This document shows positions 34,580 to 44,790 of a stretch of DNA of 64,000 nt, one piece after another (the first letter of the stretch is position 1; each line of letters begins with the position of its first letter). The DNA comes from Budorcas taxicolor. Taxonomy: Eukaryota > Chordata > Mammalia > Artiodactyla > Bovidae. The position numbers were made by a program, and so were the translations under genes. The DNA lies in the NCBI RefSeq assembly GCF_023091745.1, contig NC_068920.1, positions 123,846,622 through 123,910,621 of the forward strand. The letters are read 5' to 3'. The notes beneath the pieces are model-generated. The model did no database searches. It worked only from the letters and a program-made list of their open reading frames with translations, and was not told the origin of the DNA.

Positions 34580-34668
34580 CCAGGAGATAGTGAAGGAGCG
34601 AGGAGCCTGCTGTGCTTCAGTCCATGGACTCACAAAGAGTGGGACGTGACTTAGTGATCAAACAACAA

Positions 34669-35456
34669 AGGTGAGGTGTGATAATGCCTGGTTAACGAGT
34701 TCCTTGTGAAAAGCAGACATAGTGAGATAGCCCATGTCAAGCATGTGGTATTAGGGAGTCCACTCAGTGACTGCTCTTAGTGTTATGCCATGAGACTTCT
34801 TGGGTTTAGCACAGCATAGGTCATAGCCAAGTGGGTCCTTTGGGCAGTTGGGGAAAGCCATGATCTCTAAAGCTACAAAAAGTGATCCCCTGCTTCCTTC
34901 CCAGTTCTGCCCACTCTGCCACATTTGCAAAAACCTACTGATGCCTTCCATAAGCATTGCCACCAGCATCCTGTTCCACTGGTCCTGGGCCAGAACATGT
35001 AGGTAGAGAGATTCTTCCATATAACAAGCAGGGCTACTTAATAATAAAATGGAAGGTGAGGAGAGGCAAGGAAAAGGACTGACTCATTGGCATGTTGATT
35101 TGGTTTAGCCAGCTCCGTAGTCTGACCCAGCTCAGTCAGGACAGAAGCTGCCAAGAGCCACATGAGGTCAGTTGACAGTGTTCTCCAGCCTATACACTGC
35201 TACAGGTAACCATTAGTAAAACACAGGTTGAGTTATATCTATTTCCTGTTCAAAAGCAATCAGTGGCCTTGCAGACTGCCTGCAGACTTTGTTTCTCCTA
35301 TTAAAAGTCAAACACTTGCACACCGTTAACTTTGCCTTAGCTTTCCAGCTTTCTGTACACTTGTTCCTCTGCTCATTTCCTGTGCTCAAGGTAAAGAGAG
35401 CTATTCATTCCCTACCCTTCAAACTCTACTATCTTCTCTCTTTTAATTTTAAATAT
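34669..35456. other. Unrecognised DNA
   Basis: No repeat or gene recognised. An 89-codon minus frame (34751-35020) has no identifiable domain. Confidence 0.5.
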
Positions 35457-35467
35457 ATAAAAGGTAT

Positions 35468-35687
35468 GAATGAAAGTGAAGGTCACTGAGTCATGTCCGA
35501 CTTTTTGTGACCCCATGGACTGTAGCCTGCCAGCCTTCTCTTTCCATGGGATTCTCCAGGAAAAATTATTGGAATGGGTTGCCATGCCCTCCTCCTGGGG
35601 ATCTTCCTGACCCAGGGATCGAACCGTGTCTCTACATCTCCTGCTTTGGCAGCAAGTTCTTTACCTCTAGCGCCACCTGGGAAGCCC
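35468..35687 (-). mobile_element. Bov-tA SINE
   Basis: Antisense SINE from 'aaggtcactgagtcatgtcc' to the head 'ctagcgccacctgggaagcc'. Target duplication 'ataaaaggtat' (35457-35467) and 'ataaaaggcat' (35688-35698) with one mismatch, so the insertion has had time to diverge slightly. Confidence 0.92.
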
Positions 35688-35734
35688 ATAAAAGGCATAT
35701 ATACAGTTTAAAGGTTGATAAAATTAGCAGGAGT

Positions 35735-36128
35735 TGTTATGGGCTGAATTGTAACCCCCCCCCCCATAAATTTATATGTTTAAACCCTGAACCCCAATAC
35801 CTCAGAATATGACTGTATTTGGAGATAGGGCCTTAAAAAAATTATTAAGTCAAAATGAAGCCTTCAGGGAAGGCCCTAATGCAGTCTGGGTCCTTATAAG
35901 AAGAAATTTGGATACATAAATAAAACCAGAAACACAGAGGAAAGATCACATAAGGACATAGCAAGACTGCTAGCTACACGTCAAGGAGAGCGGCCCCAAG
36001 AGAAACAGAGCTGCCAACACCTTGATCGTGTGCGTCCAGCCTCTACAACTGTGAGAAAATACATTTTAGTTGCTGAAGGCTCACAGTCTGTGGAATTTTG
36101 TTATGGTGGCTGGAATAAGCTGATACGG
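35735..36128 (+). mobile_element. MaLR LTR (MLT1-like), near full length
   Basis: Starts 'tgttatgggctgaattgtaa', then 'cctcagaatatgactgtatt', 'ggtccttataagaagaaatt', 'caacaccttgatcgtgtgc' and 'ctacaactgtgagaaaatac', and ends 'ggctggaataagctgatacg'. It contains an 11-C run at 35755-35765. Solo LTR, no internal region. Confidence 0.8.
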
Positions 36129-36654
36129 GAGTGGATGCTCACTCTGTTTTGTTTCACTTCCAGCTAACAGGAGCAGGCTTTCTATAGGTGTTCCAGGCAG
36201 CAGGGCATGGAGAACAGAAACTTAACTGGAACAAAATAAAAACAAGCCAAGTACTAATAAGAAGCTGGGCAAGATGTGCCTAGGCAGTCTATCCCTGGGT
36301 GACAAGGACAGTATGGAGGTATTGGAGATCTTAATAGATGAATGCTCTTAATAGATACTTTTTCCTTGAGTTGCACTGCTCCTGTATGGACTGGTTGCCT
36401 CTAGGTCTAGTGTTCAGCTATTTTCCTGGGATTCTATCTTTAAAATCCTTCTGAACTTTCTTGTTGGAAGCTTGTAGGATCTACTTTCTATCTCAGGTAT
36501 TCTGAAATGTTCTAATGATGTATTTTCACCCTATGTACTAGGTACCTAGGGAACCTTTTAGCCTAACAACTTACATCCTATAATAATAGACTTTACTTTT
36601 TATTTTTTGCAATGTCTTTCTTGATCATATAGACTTAAAGTTTTATTATACCCA
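36129..36654. other. Unrecognised DNA
   Basis: No gene or repeat recognised. Confidence 0.5.
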
Positions 36655-37010
36655 TTAATTCTTTTTTATCAAGATATTGTTGATGTATAATATTATGTAA
36701 GTTTCAGGTATGTCAGTGATTCACAATTTTTAAAGGTTATACTCCACTTACTGGCTTCCCTGATGACTCAGATGGTTAAGAATCTGCCAGCAATGCAAGG
36801 GACCTGGGTTCAGTCCCTCGGTTGGGAAGATACCCTGGAGAAGGAAATTGCAACCCATTCCAGTATTCTTGCCTGGAGAATTACATGGACGGAGGAGCCT
36901 GACTGGCTACAGTCCCTGGGCTTGCAAAGAGTCAGACATGACTGAGCGACTAACCACAGACACACACACACACTTCACTTATAATTATTATAAATTACTG
37001 GCTTGTTGTC
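36655..37010. mobile_element. L1 3'-UTR-like fragment split by a SINE
   Basis: 'tattgttgatgtataatatt', 'agtgattcacaatttttaaa' and 'ggttatactccactta' up to 36750. The unit continues after the SINE with 'ataattattataaatta' and 'ctggcttgttgtc'. Family assignment is from memory. Confidence 0.5.
36751..36972 (+). mobile_element. Bov-tA SINE with CA tail
   Basis: Head 'ctggcttccctgatgactca', B-box-like 'ggttcagtccc', body 'gttgggaagataccctggag', tail 'agacatgactgagcgactaa' followed by a CA run. Likely target duplication 'ctccactta' (36742-36750) and 'cttcactta' (36973-36981). Confidence 0.9.
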
Positions 37011-37955
37011 TTATTTTGTTCCTGTTTTATTTCTTCTCTCTTTCCGAAACTCTTTTTATCGACATGAGCAATTCCCTGATTTGGCTGGTGAATGTCTTTT
37101 CCTTTGTTTCCCAACTCTTTTTTTTTTCTTTCTTGCTCTATTTTCTGAAAGATTTCTTCAACTTTATACCCTAGCCTTTGAGTTTCAAAATTTTCTGCTT
37201 ATAAATTTTTAATATTTGAAAGCTTTTTTTTCATTTCTTAATGCTCCCTTTTTATAGCTTTCTCATTTTGGATCATGGATATGCTGGCTTATATCTGAAG
37301 ATATAATTGTTGTTGTTGTTGTTTAAGTTTCTCCAGTGTGTGTATGTGTGTTGGTGTCCCTCTTTCATATTGGAAGCTTTCCTTAGGTATCTGGTCATTC
37401 TTGCCTGTATATTCATGCCTAAGGCTGGAGAACTAAACAGATGAGAAAAATTCTGGGTGTGTGGGTGTGACTTGCCCACTTTGAGCTTCACAGTGGGGAA
37501 TAATTTTGCCTGTTTCTTGGGAAAGACCTAAAGTCAGTATCTGTACACCTTTCTTTTTGAGCTGATATGATTCCCTTCATCTCCTCCATGGAAGGTGAGA
37601 GTTTGGCTGCTGATGTTCTGGGATCCAGTGAGAGATTAAGGCTGGGGGTCAGAGCATCAGTGTGCATATGGCTCTTTTGGCCCAGTTCCCATAGCCTCAG
37701 CTATAATGGCATCCCCTAATACAGAGGCCTCCTGTTACACCTTCTTCAGAGAACATGCCTGCAGTCTTCTCACTCGATTACGGAGGGGAAGGCTTATGGC
37801 ATCTTGGAATGTGGGGAAAATTAGGAATTATAATACAAGTCAAAATACAAAAACAAAAGTACCCATCACACAGCTTTTCCTGTTCTTTTTTTCCCTTTAA
37901 TCCCCAGTTCATCCCAGGTGATGCCCTTTTCTGAATCTTTTGAGGATTCTCCACT
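37011..37955. other. Unrecognised DNA with (TTG)n
   Basis: T-rich to about 37250, with five to six TTG units near 37305-37322. No gene seen. Confidence 0.5.
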
Positions 37956-37967
37956 ATAAATGAGGTT

Positions 37968-38246
37968 GCTGCTGCTGCTGCTGCTGAGTTGCTTCAGTCG
38001 TGTCCGACTCTGTGCGACCCCACAGACGGCAGCCCTTGAGGCTCCCCCGTCCCTGGGATTCTCCAGGCAAGAACACTGGAGTGGGTTGCCATTTCCTTCT
38101 CCAATGCATGAAAGTGAAAAGTGAAAGTGAAGTCTCTCAGTCGTGTCTGACTCTTAGCGACCCCATGGACTGCAGCCCACCAGGCTCCTCTGTCCATGGG
38201 ATTTTCCAGGCAAGAGTGCTGGAGTGGGGTGCCATTGCCTTCTCCG
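37968..38246 (-). mobile_element. Bov-A2 SINE with CTG repeat
   Basis: Begins with six to seven GCT/CTG units (the 3' tail in antisense), then two monomers, each with 'cagtcgtgtcygactc' and 'ccaggcaagarcactggag'-like blocks. A perfect 12-bp target duplication, 'ataaatgaggtt' (37956-37967 and 38247-38258), marks a fairly recent insertion. Confidence 0.95.
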
Positions 38247-38258
38247 ATAAATGAGGTT

Positions 38259-38759
38259 AGGTTTCAGCTTCTCCACTGCCAGGTTTAGGTTTGTTCAACT
38301 ACTTACCTGCTTTACAGCTGTCAAAGGCTAGTTGTCATTCTCTCCTTTCTCTTGATGTCATTTGCAAAAGAAGTCCCTTTACTATGGTTTTAGAGTTTTC
38401 TGGAAGATTTAAAATCAGATGTATTTTCAATCTACTACGTTAACCCAATAGTTTCACTGTTGACTGACTATGTTCTCTCCTCATCTGGATTACTTTCTTC
38501 TATTTTGGCTATTAAAATTTCAGTTTCTGTGAAGGTCGAGCACAATGCTACTTCCATAAAAGTGTCCCAATATGGAAAACCTTGCTGTTTTTCTTTCCAC
38601 ATAGCACATACCTTACTCTGATACCTGTCCCTCACACAACAGCACACACGCTCTACAGGGTGACAGGTAAATAATAAGTAGTTTCTTGGCAAGATATACA
38701 ATAAGATCATATTATCTATGTTTTCAGACTTCATGGACACTCTCTGGATCATAACTTCT
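38259..38759. other. Unrecognised DNA
   Basis: No repeat recognised. A 94-codon minus frame (38468-38752) has no identifiable domain. Confidence 0.5.
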
Positions 38760-38885
38760 GGGCATCATGGGCAGAGCCTGAGATTTGGGTCTGGGTGTCA
38801 GCTCTGGCCGTTTCTCTTTGTGAGTTCTTGGACATGTTATTGAATCTCTCTGTGTTTGTTTCCTCATCCCAAAATAGAACCTACA
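38760..38885 (+). mobile_element. MIR SINE fragment
   Basis: 'gcagagcctgagatttgggt', 'gagttcttggacatgttatt', 'gaatctctctgtgtttgttt' and 'cctcatcccaaaatagaa'. Confidence 0.6.
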
Positions 38886-39124
38886 AAATCAGGAGATGAA
38901 AACAGACCTACAGTATTAGGCAAAATCAAATTGAAAATACATGAGAGGCATACCCTCATTATAGATATAGATATATTACCTGCTATTGTGGTTATTATCC
39001 CCTTTCTCCTTCACAGTGGAATTTGAAGTTCAAAGGATTTTATTGAATGTGGCAGGTACCCTGGTAATGTAATGGGCTGTGAGATATCAGTTGAGTATTT
39101 CCTATGATTCCTCTGGGTGCTCCC

Positions 39125-39195
39125 TGAAGCGTCCAGCAGAGTGCCTTTCAGGAGTAGGTATCCAAGAAATATTTGTTGAATTGAATAAAACATCT
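39125..39195 (+). mobile_element. L2/MIR-type 3' tail
   Basis: 'gcagagtgcctttcaggagt', 'aggtatccaagaaatatttg' and 'ttgaattgaat' resemble the shared 3' end of L2/MIR elements. Confidence 0.4.
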
Positions 39196-41382
39196 CAATA
39201 TTTAGGGAGCTATTATATATGAAGGGCACAAGTACGCAGTCATGTGTGTGAGTATTGGTCCTTGGAGAGGTTGGTATGCTTCACCTGTTTCAGAGTATTG
39301 AAAAAAAATCCAATTCTTCTGGCAGTGTGGCCTGTTTTTCCTTCTGAAGACCCTACAGTGGTATGCATTTGGCTTAAATGCAACAGTCCCCTCAAGCTAA
39401 AGAAAGTCAAAAGTAGGGCTTGGTATAATCATGACCAAAAGTAGAATGATATGTCCTCTCATAGTTTTAGAAGCTGTACAGGCCTTGAAGCATTAAAGAC
39501 AGGTTTCAGATTTGGAAAACTGCCCTGTTGAGTCATGATGATCTCAGACTCCGTCTCACCTCCGCTCTGTCTCTATATATGCTTACATATAATGCTCAGT
39601 GCGTATGTCTGTCTGTTGACTAGGGTTATTTACAGGAACATGGGAACTTTGCTACTTATGAACACATCGACTCTTATTCACTTGTGGTCCTTTTCCTGAG
39701 TTTATGGAATCAGTTGCCTTGGAGACAATCATGATGTCACAAGCTGAGCACCATAACTTCAGATGGGAATCAACTGAAGGAACAGATAGACTTCTAAGAG
39801 AAAAAAGACACTACCATCATGTAAATGTTCTTAGTAACTGATACTGCAGAAGGAGAGAGCATGTAAAGATGTACATCAGCCTCCCCTGGGTTACTTGACA
39901 TGACTCCTCTCAAAGCTTTCCATGATGTCTTGTTAATACAGGGGATAAAAGGTGGAAGAGGAAACCACAACATAATGATCTTCCTTTGTTGCGTACTGAA
40001 TTTATGGAATATTAATCTCTTGGAGATTGTTAAAATGTCTTCACAATGAACCTGCAGTTACAGAACACAAAAGCAATATGTTACAGGGCACATGTCAGGC
40101 CATGTAGAGCAGGAGAATCACCCCCATCTCTTAGAAGAGATCATAGACTTCTAAGCTCGGAGAGGCTGGTTGTAAGTTGAGTGGGACTCTCAGCCAGTGC
40201 TGGTCATCTCTCAAAGAAAGCTTCCTGATCACGTTCCAGAGATGCTGTCTCATATCTAGTGGCATGTCAAACCTGTCACCTTACCCAATTGAAAATACAG
40301 TTGAATTCTTGGCTTCATTCTGTATGGCTGAAAATCATGCTGACCCTGAAAAGGCAGAGGTCAAAGTCATGAGCACAGGTTATGAAAGCCACATGTCTAT
40401 GTGATACTAAGCATGGCTGCAAACAGCCAAGCATGCATCCAAACATTTCTTTCATCCCTAATGTGAAGACAGCTTGGACTTAAATTTAGATCATGATACT
40501 AAATGAGAAATGGCCTTTGGTGTAAGATGGATGCTTTGCAGGTGAGATGAAGACAGGGTTTCAGCTGCTGCTTGGTGGGCTAGCTGAATCCCCCAAAGCC
40601 TCTGCCTTTCTGTCTGACAATCTGGCCTCCATCCTCCAGAGAATAGTCAAGGTCAGGCCATCATAGGCTAGTACTCCTATGGCATAGCATTCAAAACTGG
40701 AGGCCCTGAACTTACAGTCGCAACTGGTTTCTTTAGGTGGGTCAAGTTCTTACAGAATAGGGAAGTCAGATACTTAAATGCCTCCTGGCCACTGATTTCG
40801 GTGGTCAGCCCAAGCCTGCGCTACAGGTGCCCTACCAGTCATGAGAATTGTCGTATACACTAGAAGGAAGCAAACTGGCTGGATTTAGCATCTCATTCTT
40901 CACATACACACACACCCATGAAAGGGGACATAGCTCTGGAGAGGAGGGGCTGGAATGAATTTGTTTGCAAGGTAGACCCTGGAGGGAATGTAAACAGCTT
41001 GAGGAAAAGGGGGTACTAGGGAGATTCCCCAAAGAAGGGCAGGGTACTTTGTTTGGCAGGTTTGGTCTAATTGAGACCCACTGTCAGCTACCCCATCCCG
41101 AATATGACCCAGGGCTGAGTGGACCTCAGAGAGGAACCAGTGCCTGGCAGTGGGTTCCTGGCCTCGGCAAACACCTGTGTGATGCCGAGGAAGCGCTGTC
41201 TCAGGTTCCCCCAGTCCTGTCGGGTTTCACCTATAGCTACAGTGGACAGCTCACAGAAACACTGACAGCTTCCCTCTCATGTGTCTGACCTCACCCAAGG
41301 CCAGCTTCTCCTGTGCTCCAGTTATCAGAGACTCAGTTCTGTGCTCAGAACCTCTCTCCCAAAACATCGGTTTTTGTGTGTT
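39196..41382. other. 2.2 kb of unrecognised DNA
   Basis: One of the longest stretches without a recognisable transposon. The short frame at 40965-41288 (107 codons) has no identifiable domain. No splice-flanked exon stood out. Confidence 0.5.
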
Positions 41383-41393
41383 AGACTTTTCCT

Positions 41394-41522
41394 GGTGGTG
41401 GTGGTTTAGTTGATAAGTCATGTCTGATTTCTGTGACCCCATGGACTATAGCCCACCAGGCTCATCTGTCCATGAGATTTTCCAGGCAAGAATACTGAAG
41501 TTGGTTGCCATTTCCTTTTCCA
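41394..41522 (-). mobile_element. Bov-A SINE, monomer
   Basis: GGT-repeat left end, 'ccatggactatagcccacca', 'caggcaagaatactgaagtt'. Target duplication 'agacttttcct' and 'agatttttcct' (41383-41393, 41523-41533). Confidence 0.88.
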
Positions 41523-41533
41523 AGATTTTTCCT

Positions 41534-42159
41534 ATTAACATATTAAAAACCTTGATATTATTTATTTAAAAAACAACAGTAAGACTCCTTTTCACTTCTA
41601 AGCTTCCTAAGCATGCTTTCTAAAATTTTTTTTTCACCTCTCATTCTTTCTTTAAGCATTCATCCACAACCCTGAAGTGGCTGTTATTTGGGGTCAGTGA
41701 TGACTTACTTTTTTGTTAGTCATCAACAGTCTAGCCTCATTTTACATTTAACAGTTTTTTGGCATGGCAGGCCACACCCTCTTTCTTGAAATCTTCTCTT
41801 CTGTAGAATATTCTGGTTCCCTGATCCCACATTCACCTGATATTCCTTCTGCCTCACTGGCTTATTCTCATCATTCCCCCCAAATTCCAAACTGCTAAGT
41901 TCAAGTGCCTGAGAGCTTTGTCCTTAGCCTTTTCTCTTTTCACCATCTCTTTGGTGAGCTCGTCAAATCCTTGGAGTATAAATCCAAACCATTTCAAACT
42001 GAAACCCCGTATCTAATACCTCCATTTGGGTATCTGTGAAGCATCTCAAAATTAATACGGCCAAGAAGGAGCTCTTGTTTCCTCTCAGTTCTAAAGCTAC
42101 TGTCTCTTCCACACCCCTAGCCTTTTCCATCTTTGCTTATTAGACAACCAAAGTCCCAG
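41534..42159. other. Unrecognised DNA
   Basis: Pyrimidine-rich in places. 41800-42060 has some L2-like phrasing but not enough to call. Confidence 0.4.
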
Positions 42160-42173
42160 TTGCCTAGGTCTAA

Positions 42174-42293
42174 GAGTGAGTGAAGTCGCTCAGTTGTGAC
42201 AGACTCTTTGCGACCCCATGGACTGTAGCCTACCAGACTTCTCCGTCCATCAGATTTTCCAGGCAAGGGTACTGGAGTGGGTTGCCATTTCCT
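42174..42293 (-). mobile_element. Bov-A SINE, monomer
   Basis: 'gtgaagtcgctcagttgtga' to 'ggagtgggttgccatttcc', flanked by a perfect 14-bp duplication 'ttgcctaggtctaa' (42160-42173 and 42294-42307). Confidence 0.93.
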
Positions 42294-42424
42294 TTGCCTA
42301 GGTCTAAAATCTCCATTAATTCCTTTTTTCTCTCATACCTTCCATCACTGAGTCTCATCAGCTCCACCCCAAGACAACTTCCATGTCATTTGTGATTCAT
42401 GTGTGTTGGTACATGTACTGAGAG

Positions 42425-42443
42425 TTTTTTTTTTTTTTTTTTT
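42425..42443. repeat. T19 run
   Basis: Nineteen T residues immediately left of the antisense L1M segment. It could be that element's old poly(A) side or independent. Confidence 0.95.
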
Positions 42444-42449
42444 GCTGAA

Positions 42450-43580
42450 AAGAATAGTAGTTGATTGTATATACTACTGTTGTTTGCCCTCTTACCAGCT
42501 GATGAACATTTACGTCGTTTCCACTTTTGGATGATAATGAGAAAAACTGATATAAATATTTGCATACAGATTTATATATATACCTTTATATATGTATATA
42601 TATATATACCTTTTTACAACCCCGTAGACTGTAGCATGCTAGGCTCCTCCGCATTTTCCTGGAGTTTGCTTAAGTTCATGTCCATTGAATTGGTGATGCT
42701 ATCTAAACATCTCATCCTCTGCAGCTTCTTCTCCTTTTGCCTTCAGTCTTTCCCAGCATCAGGTTCTTTTCCAGAGAGTCAACACTTCACATCAGTGGCC
42801 AAAGTATTGAAGCTTCAGCTACAGCATCAGTCCTTCCAGTGAGTATTTAGGGTTGATTTCCTTTAGGACTGACTGGTTTGATCTCCTTACAGTACAATGG
42901 ACTCTCAGGAGTCTTCTCCAGCAGCACAATTCAAAAGCATCAGTTCTTTGACTTCTTTGTGATCCACCTCTCACATCTATACATAATTACTAGAAAAAAC
43001 ATAGCGTTGACTAGATGGACCTTTGTTGGCAATATGATGTCTCTGCTTTTTAAATGCTGTCTAGGTTCGTTATTGCTTTCCTTCCAAGAAGCAAACATCT
43101 TTTAATTTCATGGCTGTAGTCACTGTCCACAGTGATTTTGGAGCCCAAGAAAAGAAAATCTGTCACTGCTTCTACATTTTCCCCTTCTATTTGCCATGAA
43201 GGGATGGGACCAGATGCCATGATCTTAGTTTCTTGAATGTTTAATTTCAAGCCAACTTTTTCACTCTCCTCTTTCATCCTCATTGGGAAGCTAGCCCCAT
43301 TTATATGTATACATATGTTTTTGTTTCTCTTGGTTAAGTACCTAGGAGTAAGATTTCTGGGTTGTGTAGTAAATAGATGTTTAAGATTGCAATGAGCTTC
43401 TAAACTGTTTTCCAGTATGGCTGTATTGTTTTGTATTTCTACTCTCAGGGACTGAGAAGTTCCAAAGCTCTGCATCCTTGTCAGAACTTAGTATTTTCAA
43501 GGCTAAATTTTTTGTAGTCATCCTAATAGATGAGTAGTATATTTCATTACAGCTTCAATTTGCATGCCCCTGATGGTTAG
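42450..43580 (-). mobile_element. L1M 3' region, split by an old BovB
   Basis: Pieces 42450-42600 ('ccagctgatgaacatttacg', 'gtttccacttttggatga') and 43293-43580 ('taagtacctaggagtaagat', 'aaactgttttccagtatggc', 'cttcaatttgcatgcccctg') form one antisense L1M segment. The BovB at 42603-43292 lies between them. A TA-rich microsatellite at about 42573-42607 marks the left junction. Confidence 0.75.
42603..43292 (-). mobile_element. Old BovB LINE, 5'-truncated
   Basis: Diverged BovB: 'ccattgaattggtgatgcta', 'cttttgccttcagtctttcc', 'cagtgattttggagcccaag' and 'aagccaactttttcactctc'. The readable minus-frame remnant includes 'IMASGPIPSWQIEGENVEA'. It lacks the repeated TTCAG end typical of the younger copies. 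Confidence 0.88.
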
Positions 43581-43925
43581 TCAAGACTCTTGAGTCCCTT
43601 GGCCTGCAAGGAGATCAAACCAGTCAATCCTAAAGGAAATGAGTCCTGAATATTCATTGGAAGGACTGATGCTGAAGCTGAAGCTCTAATACTTTGGCCA
43701 CCTAATGCTCAGAACTGACTCATTGGAAAAGACCCTGGTGCTGGGAAAGACTGAAGGCAGGAGAAGGGGATGACAGAGGACTAGGTGTTGGATGGCATCA
43801 CCAACTCGATGGACATGAATTTGAGCAAGCTTCAGGAGATGGTGAAGGACAGGGAAGCCTGGTGTGTTGCAGTCCATGGGGTCCCAAGGAGCTGGACACA
43901 ACTGGGCAATGGAACAGCAACAACG
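43581..43925 (+). mobile_element. Old BovB 3' end
   Basis: 'caagactcttgagtcccttg', 'ctgatgctgaagctgaagct', 'agaccctggtgctgggaaag', and an old-type terminus 'gcaatggaacagcaacaac'. It sits between the two oppositely oriented L1M segments. Confidence 0.9.
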
Positions 43926-44425
43926 TATAGTGCTAGTGGGAATGTGAAATGGTGTAGCCACTTTGGAAGATAGGCAGTTCCACAAATGATTAAACAAAGG
44001 TACCATGTGACTCAGCAATTCCACTCCTATTCTATATCCAAGAGAAATGAAAAGCTTGTACTTGAATATTTATCAGAGCATAAACTGTGGTATATCCAAA
44101 CAAGGGAATATAATTTGGCCGGAAAAATGAATGGAATATTGATATATAATATACTGTGTATGAACTTTAAAACATGCTAATTTTTAGAGACAAAGTACAG
44201 TAATGGTTGTTTAGGGCTGGTGAGGGGTCAGGGGTGGAATAGAGTGGAAGTATAGGGAGGGGATAGGTAATGGGGTATATAGTTTCTTTTTCAAGTGATG
44301 AAAATGTTCTAAAGTTGATATGGTGGTTGCATATATCAGTGAACATGCCAAAAGATGTTTATTATATACTCTATATGGGTGAATTTATGCTATGTCAGTT
44401 ATATTTTAGTAAAACTGTTCTAGAA
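43926..44425 (+). mobile_element. L1M 3' end
   Basis: 'gctagtgggaatgtgaaatg', 'tgactcagcaattccactcc', 'ggccggaaaaatgaatgga', 'aagtgatgaaaatgttctaa' and 'tgtcagttatattttagtaa' follow the L1M 3' end up to its terminus. It shares about 0.3 kb of L1 sequence with the antisense segment to its left, so the two form an imperfect inverted pair. Confidence 0.75.
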
Positions 44426-44790
44426 AGTAATTCTCCCCCTTTCTCACTAGCCTCTCCTTCTGAGACTACAAATAGATATATAAGGAATTGATTTCAACAT
44501 TCTACTGGTTATATCATTCTATTAAGAACACTATGAATAATTTACTATTCTAATTCATAGTCTACATTCATAGTTTCTCAATTGTCAGTAAAATATATTT
44601 TGTAGTATTTTTAAAACCTAGGTGCAATCAACGTTCACAAATTGCACTTGGTTATTATCTTTCTAGACTCTGAATCTAAAACAATTACCTCTCCTTTTAT
44701 TGTTTTTTGTAATATTTACCTTTTTAATAAGAAATCATCCATTGAGTCTTTAATGTTGATTGCTATATTTTTATTTCCATTTTTAGACTC
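44426..44790. other. A/T-rich unrecognised DNA
   Basis: No repeat or gene recognised. Confidence 0.5.

Larger units (their letters stand above)
33245..34668 (+). mobile_element. Old BovB 3' end, split into three pieces
   Basis: Pieces at 33245-33337 ('attggaaaagaccctgatgc', 'gatgagatggtaagatagca'), about 34275-34307 ('gaatttgagcaatctccagg') and about 34592-34668 ('agtccatggactcacaaaga', 'gatcaaacaacaaagg') join into one old-type BovB 3' terminus. The tail is CAACAA-like, not ACTGA. The element was interrupted first or second by a younger BovB (33338-34274) and by a Bov-A2 SINE (34308-34579). Confidence 0.8.
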
